From Candidatus Peregrinibacteria bacterium (GTDB lineage: Bacteria > Patescibacteriota > Gracilibacteria > UBA1369 > LOWO2-01-FULL-3): DNA of 64,000 nt. The stretch lies in assembly GCA_018654255.1 (NCBI GenBank), contig JABILX010000009.1:62001-126000 (forward strand). The letters run 5' to 3'. The notes beneath the pieces were generated by a model. That model saw only the letters and a list, made by a program, of their open reading frames with translations, searched no databases and was not told the origin of the DNA. Both the position numbers and the translations under genes were made by a program. Positions 36,001 through 44,772 of this stretch are shown here, piece by piece (the stretch's first letter is position 1; every line of letters starts with the position of its first letter).

Positions 36001-38721
36001 CCAGATATGGCTAATCAGTATGGAGAGACTGTTCAAAATTCTAAGCCAATATATTGGGATGTTGAACCTGAGATTTTGAATGCTGAGATCCAGGGTAATG
36101 GCACTAATATACTTGTAGAGTTTAACGTTGGTATGAAGGGACAAGATGGGATTTCTACAGATCAGTGGTTTGAAGTTTCTCAGGAGAATGGTGCTACCTT
36201 GACTGTTGTTCCTGATTCGCCAAATTCAAATGATTATTGTATTAATGGTGCTGAATATTGTCCGCTTTGGTTGTTTGAGGTTAGTGATACTGGAGATCCT
36301 GGAGAAGATTATAATGTTTCTGCTCCTGGTATGATTAGTGAAGATGGATTGGATGCTGAGAATTCATTTGCGATTCTTTGGGAAGATGAGCTGCTGGTTT
36401 TGATTGGAGCAGTGATGAATGATAGTGATAAAAATCACATAGGTATTTATTTTAGTGAACCAGTATCTCAAGTTGGTAATTCAACAGAAGTTTATAGCAT
36501 ATCTGAAGTTGATGATCCCGAGCAGACTTTAGGAGTTGTTAGTTGGGGATTATCTGATGAGTGGGATGGTAATTGTCCGAATGAATATCCTGGTTGTGAT
36601 GTTTATGTTTTAGAGTTGGACGAAAATTTGCAGTCTGATGTTGGATATTTAGTTGTCGCGAAGTCGAGTACTGACGATTCTGATAATTATGTAACAACTT
36701 ATGATGGAGTTTCTATAGATAAAGATAATAATTCTGATGTTGTTTCTATAAGTTATGAGTATCCGATTTTGAATGTTTTATCTACTGGTCAGCCTTTGAG
36801 TAAAGTTGTGGAAAAAGGTATGACTGAGGATTATTTTGCCTTTGATTTATTGGCTGAAAACCATGATATTACTATTGATGGATTTGCCTTTGGGTTAGAG
36901 GATGGAGGTGGAAGTGCGGTTAATTTTGATGATTTTGATCAGATAGAAGTTTGGATTGATGAAGGTGAAGGAATGGCTCCGTTTGGTATTCCTGTTTCTT
37001 TGGATGATGATGAATATCTTGTGGATTTCATGACTGGTTCGGATGGTGGATTTGGTTTGACTGAGGATATTTCAAAAGAAGTGGTTGTTAAGTTGAAGAT
37101 TTCAGAAGATGCCGTTACTGGGAATGAACATAAGGTTGTATTGTCTGGTATTGATTTGTTAACACCTGATGTCTCTGTTAATAGTTTGCCTATATCTGGT
37201 AATTTGATGGAGATTGATAAGGATTTGGTGACTTTAACTGTTTCATTGTCGTCCGATACTCCTCCAGCAGAGGATGTTTATTCTGACCAGACAAATTATG
37301 AGTTCGCAAGGTTTGATCTAACAGCAGAAGGTGGTTCTGTGGTTGTTGATGGGATTGATTTGATGCTTGAGAATGACCTTGGTTATTATGGTTTTGATGG
37401 TATTGAACCTGCTTTTGAATATATTAGTGATACAAGACTTTATTTGGATACTCCAAGTGGGGAAGTATTGTTGGCTTCAGTAAAATATGATAATGAGTAT
37501 ACTATTGAATCTTTATATTTTGATTTTTCTGAAGATATATTTGTTAGTGATGGGGATACTGAAACTATCATTGTTAGAGCTGATATTCCTTATTATGCTT
37601 TAGCCTATGTGGAAGCGAGTTTTGGTATTGAGAGTGCGGCAAGTGTTGTTTATATTGAGGAAGATCTCTATGATTATGAAGTTGTTGGTGATTTTGAAAT
37701 TTGGAGTAACGTAATGACAATTAAATTTACTGGTGGTGATTTTGTTTTTAATGTTATTGAGCCTGAAGATAATAAGGTTGGGCTTTTCGGTCAAATTGGC
37801 TATGGGTTAGACCTAGCTGCAAATGTTAGTGATTATGTTTTTAATGGGTTTACTATTAGTTGTCTAAGTAACTCTGATTGTAGTAATGTTTTTGGTGTTG
37901 AGGTTTTTAATGGTGATGATTTAATAGGACAGGGCCTTGTGCTTGGAAATTATTTTCCTATTCAGCTTGTCTTTGATCAGCCTTTGTCGATTGATGCTGG
38001 CACCATAGAGTACTTGTCGTTTGAATTTACTATATTTCCGAGTCCTGGTACTGATGATATTTTGGATGATTTTATGTTTTATATCTCTGGTGTTGATGCT
38101 TCCAGTGATGGTGGCGGTCCTGTATACATTGTTGGTGGTGCTGGAAATAAGAATTCACACAAGGTGGATATGGTTGATAGGAATGTTCAGGTTTCCTTGA
38201 GTCCGAATCAGCCTTATCCTTTCAACCCAAGATCTGCCGGGAATTTATTCGCCTATATGAATGTTGATCTGACTGCTGAGTATGGGCCCGTTGAGGTTGA
38301 AGGATTAAAGCTTACTTGGAAGTATGGTCATAATGGTACTGTTAATGATTTTGAAGAAATTGTTTTAGGTTATAATGGAATGGATTCGGGGCTTCCTATT
38401 GAAGAGCACTTCACGATTCCAAATAATCCTTACTCATACCAATCTAAATCGATCGATGATGCTGAATTTACGATAGATCTTAATTTTAAGCAGGATAGTC
38501 TTAAGATTACAGGTGGTGAAACAGAGATGGTTCAGGTGTTACTCAAGACTGAGAATCCGTTTATGCTTGGGAACATGTCGGAGTCGGTGTTTGGTATATA
38601 TGCTCCTACAAGTATAATTGTTAATCCTTATTTGGGGTATTACGACAAAGATTTTCCAATCACAGTTGAGTTGGTGGAGGATGATGGTTTGATCGAAGGA
38701 GGCGTGATTCAGGTCGACTAA
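33070..38721 (+). CDS. Giant membrane-anchored surface protein with Cys-rich and Ig-like repeats (1883 aa)
   Basis: One N-terminal hydrophobic segment (residues 9-30, KKILGFLLSTVIVVGALYYY) with no clear cleavage site acts as anchor; everything after it is probably extracellular. Residues 35-333 form a module shared with the 1013-aa protein (PAFRGFALIAFEDT, DWILLPVNEKNV, YSMVWFKIDTY). Residues 342-425 hold two 42-residue Cys-rich repeats with the pattern DECNTC-x-C-x(n)-DG-x(n)-C-x(n)-C, like pacifastin/VWC domains. Residues 430-1235 contain about seven Ig-like repeats with strands such as KVIVTFDKEVEC, many carrying a paired Cys. Residues 1240-1883 contain about four repeats of a second beta type (FDLTAEGGSVVVDGIDLML, and so on). 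The protein is very acidic and low in Lys. It is transcribed alone and ends in a terminator. S-layer or adhesin is inferred. Confidence 0.9.
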   Translation: METKPKVSLKKILGFLLSTVIVVGALYYYGLYRPAYEESRPPQIMSDSAFQGLLIDKTTKFFKFEYSDVANWEATTDHYVDVPGGEISFYYSVEPISAEEVLRSTYPVPGMKVAYADYMPDLEKMFHVYPDVSAHSNSRPITIQEGDDYMIPAFRGFALIAFEDTRIYNPYVRGFEDVPTQEEIDAAYEAVLEEMAAAALESAANSSEGENGTASVRFGDLNTAGNRTVAAGADFCPEFPIPFEEEDWILLPVNEKNVFKKVMNCINSKVSYEADGSGEGYEAKYIWLQTGVNEFFTRLDEDGIDLADEDTFAEVGESGYSMVWFKIDTYSIAAPDPDPIMCSYDQVLYEVGETFDSADECNTCSCGVDGVITCTDEICDPDPDPITCTYNEVSYEVGDIFDAVDECNTCACGDDGGVICGTETCEQDPDPVAPQVSFAEYVEDDLTKVIVTFDKEVECSLDDKAGCFTVYLNEDSQDVIYIVVDAVPLVTEVGLTASIEWELTVDAEFVLGRDYVAEASVDNVMLAGTDVGVDPDHNTAEFELPDPEVFVNPTVDEATALNKTTILVAFDMPVDCVGDASACFMVEPADPANTPVNVVDAVAGEDFPGGQFPGDHHLNWTVTVDPPGIDYSIEGEDDVLYIVTAMAGIVSEDGAGVDPDHNSAFVNIDEPAPFDTPYLVSAIFDEDDKTVINIAFDLAVKCGDGVAVVDCVHVLSKDFANPNLVVQNIESSDVCDSDYCENWVITVNEEGVPIFPYNVFAPGMESEDGILAEGYVQISWPAPIQIPPVIDNVQAMGTLIAVDFNIDMKGKELVPFQDWFTLVGEDGSTLEIAESPYPYCGNGAVYCLYWGFSVVEIGNPGIFYDVMAPGMESVDKLSTNNFKKISWPVPDPEPSMTQALLDEVEVDVNFDDPVKCLDDIGGDCFKVYLQDDEQVEIEIESFVRDGCDVDQNDGYCEDWIVTLEEEGTQGEIYSISAPDMANQYGETVQNSKPIYWDVEPEILNAEIQGNGTNILVEFNVGMKGQDGISTDQWFEVSQENGATLTVVPDSPNSNDYCINGAEYCPLWLFEVSDTGDPGEDYNVSAPGMISEDGLDAENSFAILWEDELLVLIGAVMNDSDKNHIGIYFSEPVSQVGNSTEVYSISEVDDPEQTLGVVSWGLSDEWDGNCPNEYPGCDVYVLELDENLQSDVGYLVVAKSSTDDSDNYVTTYDGVSIDKDNNSDVVSISYEYPILNVLSTGQPLSKVVEKGMTEDYFAFDLLAENHDITIDGFAFGLEDGGGSAVNFDDFDQIEVWIDEGEGMAPFGIPVSLDDDEYLVDFMTGSDGGFGLTEDISKEVVVKLKISEDAVTGNEHKVVLSGIDLLTPDVSVNSLPISGNLMEIDKDLVTLTVSLSSDTPPAEDVYSDQTNYEFARFDLTAEGGSVVVDGIDLMLENDLGYYGFDGIEPAFEYISDTRLYLDTPSGEVLLASVKYDNEYTIESLYFDFSEDIFVSDGDTETIIVRADIPYYALAYVEASFGIESAASVVYIEEDLYDYEVVGDFEIWSNVMTIKFTGGDFVFNVIEPEDNKVGLFGQIGYGLDLAANVSDYVFNGFTISCLSNSDCSNVFGVEVFNGDDLIGQGLVLGNYFPIQLVFDQPLSIDAGTIEYLSFEFTIFPSPGTDDILDDFMFYISGVDASSDGGGPVYIVGGAGNKNSHKVDMVDRNVQVSLSPNQPYPFNPRSAGNLFAYMNVDLTAEYGPVEVEGLKLTWKYGHNGTVNDFEEIVLGYNGMDSGLPIEEHFTIPNNPYSYQSKSIDDAEFTIDLNFKQDSLKITGGETEMVQVLLKTENPFMLGNMSESVFGIYAPTSIIVNPYLGYYDKDFPITVELVEDDGLIEGGVIQVD

Positions 38722-38764
38722 CCACACATTTGCTAAAACATAAAATTAGGGTTTTGTTAAGAAG

Positions 38765-38804
38765 ATTTGGTGAGGATATGTAGAATGTCCTTGCCAAATT
38801 TTTC
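38765..38804 (+). terminator. Intrinsic terminator after the 1883-aa gene
   Basis: A 15-bp stem with three G-U pairs: 38765-38779 pairs with 38785-38799 around the loop GTAGA, followed by TTTTT (38799-38803) and a further T-rich stretch. The best-formed terminator in the window. Confidence 0.85.
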
Positions 38805-38830
38805 GTTCTTTGTTTTAATTTAGTGGAGTT

Positions 38831-38859
38831 TTGAAAAAAGCTCTCTATATATATATAAA
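38831..38859 (+). promoter_or_regulatory. Promoter for the 1013-aa surface protein
   Basis: TTGAAA (38831-38836), 17 bp and TATAAA (38854-38859). The TTG that could be read as an earlier start codon is this -35 box, which places the true start at ATG 38876, only about 10 nt after the predicted transcript start. Confidence 0.7.
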
Positions 38860-38875
38860 TTTAACCCTAATTCCT

Positions 38876-41872
38876 ATGGCTGATGAAGCTATGACTCCGA
38901 AATCTGGTGGTTTCACTAAGATTTTGGGTCTCTTGGTTGTATTGGCATTGATTGTCGGTGCAGCTCTTTATTACGGAGGTTTCCTAGGTGGATCTGATGA
39001 TGACATGCCACCTTCACTAGACCTCACAGGTGAGACTGGACAAGGTATGCTAGCGCTTGATGGCGATGCTTACGCTACGGTTGTTAAGGATGATCCGGAT
39101 TACGACTGTGATGCTACTACTCCGATAGATGTCGATGTTCCTACAGGTTCTGGAACTGCTGTCTTTGTTTATCCAACAGAGGATGTCACTTTTGAAGATT
39201 TGACGACTTATGTTCAGGCTGAAGACGAAGATGCGAAAGTAATGTTTGTGTATTGGAATGAAGCTGGAGACGGAACTCCTTACGAGGAGCGTTATACGTT
39301 AGAAGGTGAGAGAAGTAAAAACTGGTATGCTTATCCAGGTGTAACATCTTTGACTAAGATTCCTGTAGCTGATTTAGATGATTATGAAATTGAAGCTTAC
39401 CATGGCTTCTATATGGTTGTATTTGATGCTGATGTTGAGGTTTGTCCAGACAAGCTTGCTTTGCAAGATGAAGGTCTGGATATTGACTCTGTTGCTGATG
39501 GTGTTGATTTCTATGAAGATTACGTTGAGGATAAGATTCCTGATGAAGGATGGGTTCTTTTGGCTGCTAATGATGAAGATGTTTTAAAAACTATATTGGA
39601 AGAATCTACAGCTACTGATTCTACTTTTACAGTAGATTCGGCTTGGATTCAGATGGATGATGATCCAGATGATATGTTCACTGGTGGAAAGGTTGATCTT
39701 GAAGCATTCTATAATGATGAGGAAACTCTTTCAACAGATTATGACATGATGTGGTTGAAGGTTACTGAATATGATGAGGATAAGGTTTATTTGACCGATT
39801 ATTTGGATGTTGTTAGTGTGTTTGCTGAGGTAAGCACTCCGACACAAGTTACAGTTACATTTAATGAGGATGTAAAGACTATTAATTCTATAGGTACTGA
39901 TTTTGGTGTAGTTAAAGAGGGTGCTGTTGCTGAAACTCTAACTGTTACGAATGCGAAGTTTGGACCTGATGTGTTATATCCTACTGATCCTACTAAATTT
40001 AATTACAAAGAAGTAGTCTTGACCCTTGCAGAGACTTTAACTGTACTTACAGAGGGGAATTATAAATTGACTAGTTCTTCTAGTTTGGAATCGAAGGATG
40101 ATGGATATCCTCTTGATCCGAATGATGTGACACAGCCTTTCAATTTGTCAGATTACTTGAATCTAGTTGAAGCTCCTGCTTTTACAGCTACCTCTGTTAT
40201 TTTGACTTTCGATCAGGATCTTGTGGCTGTAGATGAAGATAATTTTGAATTTAACAAGGTTGAGACTGATGCGGATGGTGTTGTTACATTGGTGGATTTG
40301 GCTGATGACATTATTGCTGATGCTAAATTTGTGACGGATGCTGATCTAACGGTTAATAAGAAAGTTGTTGAACTTACGTTATCTATTCCGGTTGATCCAC
40401 CAGCGGGGATGACTTATAGGCTTACAATGATTGGGCTTGCGACTGCTGATGGGACTACCTTTGTTGTAGGTGGGAATCACGTTGACTTTGTGAGTGGTGG
40501 GGATCCTGTGGTAGAAGATGATTACCTAGACCTTATGACTGCTACTTCAGCTGATGGAGTTACTATTACTTTGACTTTTGATGAGGATCTAAAGCCTGAG
40601 GAGGCTGCAGATAGCGCTAAATATGTTGTAACTGATGCTGCTGCTGTTGAGTATACTGTTGGTTTGGCTGCAATGGTTGCTACTGACCCAAAGCAAGTAA
40701 CGCTTACAATGGATCCTGTTTTATTAGAATCGGGTACTTATACTGTTACAGTTTCAAATTTACTTGGTCTTGATGGAAGCACATTGGATCCTGTGGATCC
40801 TACGAAGAGCGTAGCTACATTTGAATTTGCTGCACCTGTCGCAGCTACGTTGGAGCTTGTTTCAGCGGCTGCTGTAGATGATGGGGCTGGGTTTCAGTTG
40901 ACATTTAATGAGGGTGTGAATCCTGCTGGTTTAACATTAGCTACTATCGAAGATAATATACTCGTTGAGCCGTCGGTTACTATGACAAGTATCATCTCAA
41001 ATGGTGCTGGACTTGTGAGTGTGGGTGCTCTTCTTACTGCTGATGTTCCTTATACAGTGACTGTGTCAAACATGACTGCAGCTGCTGGTGGTGGCGGATT
41101 GGTAACAGATAAGAATATTCAAACATTTACTTATACAGAGCAGGTTGTTGCTACTTTAGAACTAGTTACTGCAGCTGCGTTGGTTGATGGTATGGGATTC
41201 ACTTTGACTTTTAACGAAGCCTTAGATCCTTTAACCGCAACAGCTGCTAATATTTCTGTGAATGTTCTTGTTATTGATGAGCCTACTTTGAGTGATAATA
41301 ATAAAATTCTGACTGTGCCTGTTGCCGCGGAGATGCTAGATGGTGAGTATACAGTTGACGTGACAGGTATGACTAATGCTGCTGGTGTTGGATTTGCAGA
41401 GGATATGAATACTAAAACATTTACTTATACAGCAGAGCCTCTGGTTACTTTCGCAATTGGGGAAGTTCAGCCTGATGGGTTTTCTCCGCAAGTCTTGACT
41501 ATGGCTCTTGATGTGTTGTTTTTGGGAGTAGAATCTGTTGCCACTGGTGGTACTGTTGAATTATCTGCTGTCAGACTTAACCTTGTAAGTGGTGATGTGG
41601 CAGACTTGAGTAATATACGTGTTGTTACGAGTGGTGAGCCTGTTGGTTCAGCAGCAGCTTCGTTTAATGCAGATAAAACTGTTGTTTTTACTTTTGATCC
41701 AGTGATTACCATTTTAGAGGATACATCTCTTGTGTTTTTTGTTAAGGCAGATCTAACAGCCGATGCAGTAACTGGGGATTCTTTGGAGATTAATCTTACT
41801 AATGCTTCGGTTCCTGAAGGTGTTCAAAAGACTATAGGTATGGATATACCTCTTGTTGTCACTGTTCAGTAA
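38876..41872 (+). CDS. Membrane-anchored surface protein with SbsA-type Ig-like repeats (998 aa)
   Basis: The start is set at ATG 38876 (MADEAMTPKSGG) because the longer frame from TTG 38831 begins inside the promoter. A single hydrophobic segment (about residues 15-35, LGLLVVLALIVGAALYYGG) anchors the protein. Residues 40-305 match the N-terminal module of the 1883-aa neighbour (EAYHGFYMVVFDAD, EGWVLLAANDEDV, YDMMWLKVTEY). About five Ig-like repeats follow, each with an S-layer-like strand such as VILTFDQDLVA, ITLTFDEDLKP, FQLTFNEGVNP or FTLTFNEALDP. The last 130 residues resemble the second repeat type of the neighbour (VTFAIGEVQPDG, SLVFFVKADLTADAV). It is Asp-rich with few Lys. Likely a paralogous surface or S-layer component; it ends 2 bp from a convergent sorting-signal protein. 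Confidence 0.9.
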   Translation: MADEAMTPKSGGFTKILGLLVVLALIVGAALYYGGFLGGSDDDMPPSLDLTGETGQGMLALDGDAYATVVKDDPDYDCDATTPIDVDVPTGSGTAVFVYPTEDVTFEDLTTYVQAEDEDAKVMFVYWNEAGDGTPYEERYTLEGERSKNWYAYPGVTSLTKIPVADLDDYEIEAYHGFYMVVFDADVEVCPDKLALQDEGLDIDSVADGVDFYEDYVEDKIPDEGWVLLAANDEDVLKTILEESTATDSTFTVDSAWIQMDDDPDDMFTGGKVDLEAFYNDEETLSTDYDMMWLKVTEYDEDKVYLTDYLDVVSVFAEVSTPTQVTVTFNEDVKTINSIGTDFGVVKEGAVAETLTVTNAKFGPDVLYPTDPTKFNYKEVVLTLAETLTVLTEGNYKLTSSSSLESKDDGYPLDPNDVTQPFNLSDYLNLVEAPAFTATSVILTFDQDLVAVDEDNFEFNKVETDADGVVTLVDLADDIIADAKFVTDADLTVNKKVVELTLSIPVDPPAGMTYRLTMIGLATADGTTFVVGGNHVDFVSGGDPVVEDDYLDLMTATSADGVTITLTFDEDLKPEEAADSAKYVVTDAAAVEYTVGLAAMVATDPKQVTLTMDPVLLESGTYTVTVSNLLGLDGSTLDPVDPTKSVATFEFAAPVAATLELVSAAAVDDGAGFQLTFNEGVNPAGLTLATIEDNILVEPSVTMTSIISNGAGLVSVGALLTADVPYTVTVSNMTAAAGGGGLVTDKNIQTFTYTEQVVATLELVTAAALVDGMGFTLTFNEALDPLTATAANISVNVLVIDEPTLSDNNKILTVPVAAEMLDGEYTVDVTGMTNAAGVGFAEDMNTKTFTYTAEPLVTFAIGEVQPDGFSPQVLTMALDVLFLGVESVATGGTVELSAVRLNLVSGDVADLSNIRVVTSGEPVGSAAASFNADKTVVFTFDPVITILEDTSLVFFVKADLTADAVTGDSLEINLTNASVPEGVQKTIGMDIPLVVTVQ

Positions 41873-41874
41873 CT

Positions 41875-42348
41875 TTAGTCCCTTTCTTTACCCAATTTTC
41901 GGTTAACACCGACACTTAATAGCAGGCCTAGGAGCAAGAATACATATGCTTCTGGGCCTGTTTCAGAAAGGGCGTCAGAAGTTGTATTAGTTGATCCACC
42001 AGGTGGAGGAGGAGGTGGAGGAGTTCCACTAGGAGTTGCAGGTGCAGGCGCTGGATCCGGTTCTGGGTCTGGGTCGTCTGCAGGATCGTCCGCAGGATCG
42101 TCCGCTGGATCATCTGCTCCTGGTTCATCTAGATTTAGACCTGGAGGAAGATCATCTCCGCCGTCGTCAGCAGGTACTCCTAGATCGAGACCTGGAGGAG
42201 CGTCATCTTCTTCTTCTTCGTCTGGGAAATTGAAATTTAGACCTGGGGGAAGAGCATCGTCTTCAGCGAATGCTACTAATACATTAGTAGAAAGTGCTGT
42301 AAGTAGGAGCGTTGCAAATATTGCAACTGAAGCTTTGAATGTTTTCAT
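41875..42348 (-). CDS. Small secreted acidic protein with a sortase-type LSETG sorting signal
   Basis: 157 residues. The signal peptide MKTFKASVAIFATLLLTALS runs to a likely cut after AFA (about 28). Then three PPGL-containing acidic units (LPPGLNFNFPDEEEE, APPGLDLGVP, LPPGLNLDEPG), a run of ADDP repeats, and a Pro-rich stalk (PPPPPPPGGS). The C-terminus is LSETG, a hydrophobic stretch (AYVFLLLGLLLSVGV) and a basic tail (NRKLGKERD), the layout of a sortase substrate with LPxTG changed to LSETG. It has its own promoter at 42387-42415. Probably a surface protein attached by a sortase; the sortase gene is not in this window. Confidence 0.8.
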   Translation of the reverse strand: MKTFKASVAIFATLLLTALSTNVLVAFAEDDALPPGLNFNFPDEEEEDDAPPGLDLGVPADDGGDDLPPGLNLDEPGADDPADDPADDPADDPDPEPDPAPAPATPSGTPPPPPPPGGSTNTTSDALSETGPEAYVFLLLGLLLSVGVNRKLGKERD

Positions 42349-42386
42349 TTTTATTTTTGTTTAAATATTTATTTATTTATTACTAA

Positions 42387-42415
42387 ATTATACCAAAAAA
42401 CGGCCCAAATAGCAA
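42387..42415 (-). promoter_or_regulatory. Promoter for the LSETG protein
   Basis: On the minus strand TTGCTA (42410-42415), 17 bp and TATAAT (42387-42392), with TTTAGTA after the -10 as at the 1883-aa promoter (TATAATTTAGTA). The shared start region hints at common control of surface proteins. Confidence 0.75.
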
Positions 42416-42428
42416 CCCCCAGCAAGCC

Positions 42429-43940
42429 TTAAATAAGACTTTTCCCTTTCATTACTAAAGGCTTCTTTACACCTAGGATTTTCAGGACTGTTGGAGCGAT
42501 GTTTTTGAGTCCTTTTTCCTTTATTCCTTTGCTGCGAAGGGATTTGAAACGGTCTGAAATACAGATGAAAATTACCGGATTCAAGGTGTGCGCTGGGCAT
42601 ATCTCACCATTTTTGTATTTCATTTGCTCGGCGTTTCCGTGATCTGCTGTCAAAAGGACTGTATATCCTTTCTCTAGAGCCCTTGGTACTACTTGCTTCA
42701 AACATTTGTCCAAGGTACCAACAGCCGTCTTAACTGCCTTGAGTGATCCAGAATGGCCGACCAAGTCGCAGTTTGCATAGTTCAAAGCGATGAAGTCGTG
42801 CTGGGCTTTGCCATCCAATTCTTTTATGAGTTTTTCTGTGATCTTGTATGCACTCATTTCAGGTTGATCTGCGTAGCTTGGGACTTTTGGAGAGGGGACC
42901 ATTATGCGGGATTCGCCTTTGAATGGTTTTTTGATTTGTGAATTGAAGAAAAATGTGACGTGTGCGTATTTCTCGGTTTCTGCTATTCGTAATTGCTTTT
43001 TTCCGTGTTTTGCCAGGACTGTGGCTAGATTGTTTTTTACAGTTGGCGCTGGGAATAGAACGGGACTTTTTTTACTGTATGGCCCGAAGCAAACTGGGTT
43101 TAGCTTGAGTTCTTTTTCGAACATTTGTGTCAGTTGGGCTGCTCGGTCTGTTCTGTAGTTGAAAAAGACGACAGAGTCTTCTTTGCGGATTATACCTTCT
43201 TTGTTCAGGATTATAGGTTCGATGTAGTAATCTGTTTTGGTTCCTCTTTTGTATTCGTTTTGGATTGCTTTCAGGGCAGAGGGTTCTTTGCGGCCTTTTC
43301 CTTTTGTATAAAGATTGTAGGCTTTTTTGGTTCGATTCCAGTTTGTGTCTCGGTCCATTGCATAGTATCGGCCGATGATTGTGGCGATTTGGGCTTTTTC
43401 TTGCAAGCCTAGTTTTTTGATCTCGTTTTGGAGTTGTCTTAAATATTTGGAAGCTGATCTTTCTGGGGCGTCTCTGCCATCTGTTATTGCGTGGATGTAG
43501 ACTTTTTTTAGACGTTTCTTTTTTGCGAATTTAAGGAGAGCTTCTAAGTGGGCGATGTCGCTATGGACGCCTTTATCTGAGATTAATCCCATTATATGGA
43601 AAGCGCTCCCGTTCTTTTTGCATTTTTTTGCAGCTTCTTTCAAGGCTTTTAGTCGGAAAAATCGGCCGTTTTTGATTGATCTGTTGATTTCTTCTAGCGA
43701 TTGCAAAACTACTCGTCCAGCTCCCATCGTGAAATGTCCGACTTCTGATCCGCCCATTGTTTTTGGTGGGAGACCTACTGCTTCTGAATCTGTTTTGAGC
43801 AGGCAGTGAGGGTATGATTTGCGTAGTGAATCAATGTATGGAGTTTTTGCTCGTGTGACAGCGTTGTTTGGGGAATCTTTCCCTTCGCCGTATCCGTCGA
43901 GAACAACTAGTAAAACCTTGTTTTTAGATCTTTTTACCAT
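42429..43940 (-). CDS. gpmI: 2,3-bisphosphoglycerate-independent phosphoglycerate mutase
   Basis: Interconverts 3- and 2-phosphoglycerate in glycolysis with two Mn ions. 503 residues, close to the usual 510. Metal ligand and entry motif LVVLDGYGEG (D15), nucleophile Ser65 in GGSEVGHF (usually GNSEVGH; the Asn is Gly here), AITDGRDAPERSA, IGRYYAMDRDTNW, NYANCDLVGHSG and LLTADHGNAEQM complete the alkaline-phosphatase-type active site. The start overlaps the prepilin peptidase stop by 7 bp. It is the last gene of the glmS-led run. Confidence 0.97.
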   Translation of the reverse strand: MVKRSKNKVLLVVLDGYGEGKDSPNNAVTRAKTPYIDSLRKSYPHCLLKTDSEAVGLPPKTMGGSEVGHFTMGAGRVVLQSLEEINRSIKNGRFFRLKALKEAAKKCKKNGSAFHIMGLISDKGVHSDIAHLEALLKFAKKKRLKKVYIHAITDGRDAPERSASKYLRQLQNEIKKLGLQEKAQIATIIGRYYAMDRDTNWNRTKKAYNLYTKGKGRKEPSALKAIQNEYKRGTKTDYYIEPIILNKEGIIRKEDSVVFFNYRTDRAAQLTQMFEKELKLNPVCFGPYSKKSPVLFPAPTVKNNLATVLAKHGKKQLRIAETEKYAHVTFFFNSQIKKPFKGESRIMVPSPKVPSYADQPEMSAYKITEKLIKELDGKAQHDFIALNYANCDLVGHSGSLKAVKTAVGTLDKCLKQVVPRALEKGYTVLLTADHGNAEQMKYKNGEICPAHTLNPVIFICISDRFKSLRSKGIKEKGLKNIAPTVLKILGVKKPLVMKGKSLI

Positions 43941-44761
43941 CCGATTGTGCTTAGATAAAAGGTTAGAATTTCTTCACCGATAAACAGTGCGATCAAGCCT
44001 CCAGTAATCAAAAATGGGCCAAAAGGGATTGCTGTTTTGCGGTCTGCTTTTTTGCTGAGAAGTAATATGATGCTGACCAAAGCGCCAAAGACATATGACA
44101 TTATCAATGCTAGGACCATCAGTTCCCAACCGAGTAATACTGCCAAAATTGCTCCGAGTCGAAGATCTCCACCGCCGAGCCAGGCGCCTCTTGATATCAA
44201 GATTTGTCCGCCAAAGAAGAATGCGATTATCAAAATTCCGATTCCCATACTTATCAAACTAGGCGTGCCAAATAATACTGCTACCAATATTCCGAGCAGG
44301 ATTGCTGGCAGAGAAAATCGGTCTGGAATTTCTTTATAAAGTAGGTCGTAGAAGAAGATTGCCATCAACAAAACCATTTCGATTGCATAGAAGGTGAATT
44401 TCTCGAAAATATTCCAATCGATTCCATAAAGTATGAAATTTGGATCTATTAAGCTTGGTGTCAATGTCACGAAATTCCAATGCAAGAAAGTAAGAACGAA
44501 TATCGCTGCCGTGAGGATTTCCATTGCAAAGTAATGTTTGCTGATCTTTTTTCCACAAAGTCCACAGCGACCCCTTAAAAATAAGAAACTGAAAACTGGG
44601 ATAAGATGTCTCCATTTAAGTGGTTTTTTGCAGTGTGGACAGACTGAATTGCCAAAGAAGATTCCTTTCTTTTTTTTCTTTACTCGGAAGGTAACTACGC
44701 TCAAGAAACTGCCGATGGCAGCTCCGAGTACTCCGAGAAATATAGCTGCTAAAAGTGTCAT
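43934..44761 (-). CDS. pilD: Prepilin peptidase (leader peptidase / N-methyltransferase)
   Basis: Aspartic protease that cuts, and often methylates, type IV pilin-like signal peptides. 275 residues with about 7-8 membrane segments. The N-terminal cytoplasmic domain keeps the zinc-binding Cys set C41, C44, C66 and C69 (CPHCKKPLKW and CGLCGKKIS). The two catalytic Asp are D139 in FYDLLYKEIPD and D199 in GGGDLRLG. It shows that the cell makes type IV pili or a related system. It lies 11 bp after the TPR gene and overlaps gpmI by 7 bp. Confidence 0.94.
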   Translation of the reverse strand: MTLLAAIFLGVLGAAIGSFLSVVTFRVKKKKKGIFFGNSVCPHCKKPLKWRHLIPVFSFLFLRGRCGLCGKKISKHYFAMEILTAAIFVLTFLHWNFVTLTPSLIDPNFILYGIDWNIFEKFTFYAIEMVLLMAIFFYDLLYKEIPDRFSLPAILLGILVAVLFGTPSLISMGIGILIIAFFFGGQILISRGAWLGGGDLRLGAILAVLLGWELMVLALIMSYVFGALVSIILLLSKKADRKTAIPFGPFLITGGLIALFIGEEILTFYLSTIGW

Positions 44762-44772
44762 AGGATGGAGGG

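Noticed and set aside
38831-38875. TTG start of the 1013-aa frame
   Set aside because: The TTG is the -35 box of a good promoter and the codons up to 38875 cover its -10 box; ATG 38876 gives a sensible N-terminus before the anchor.
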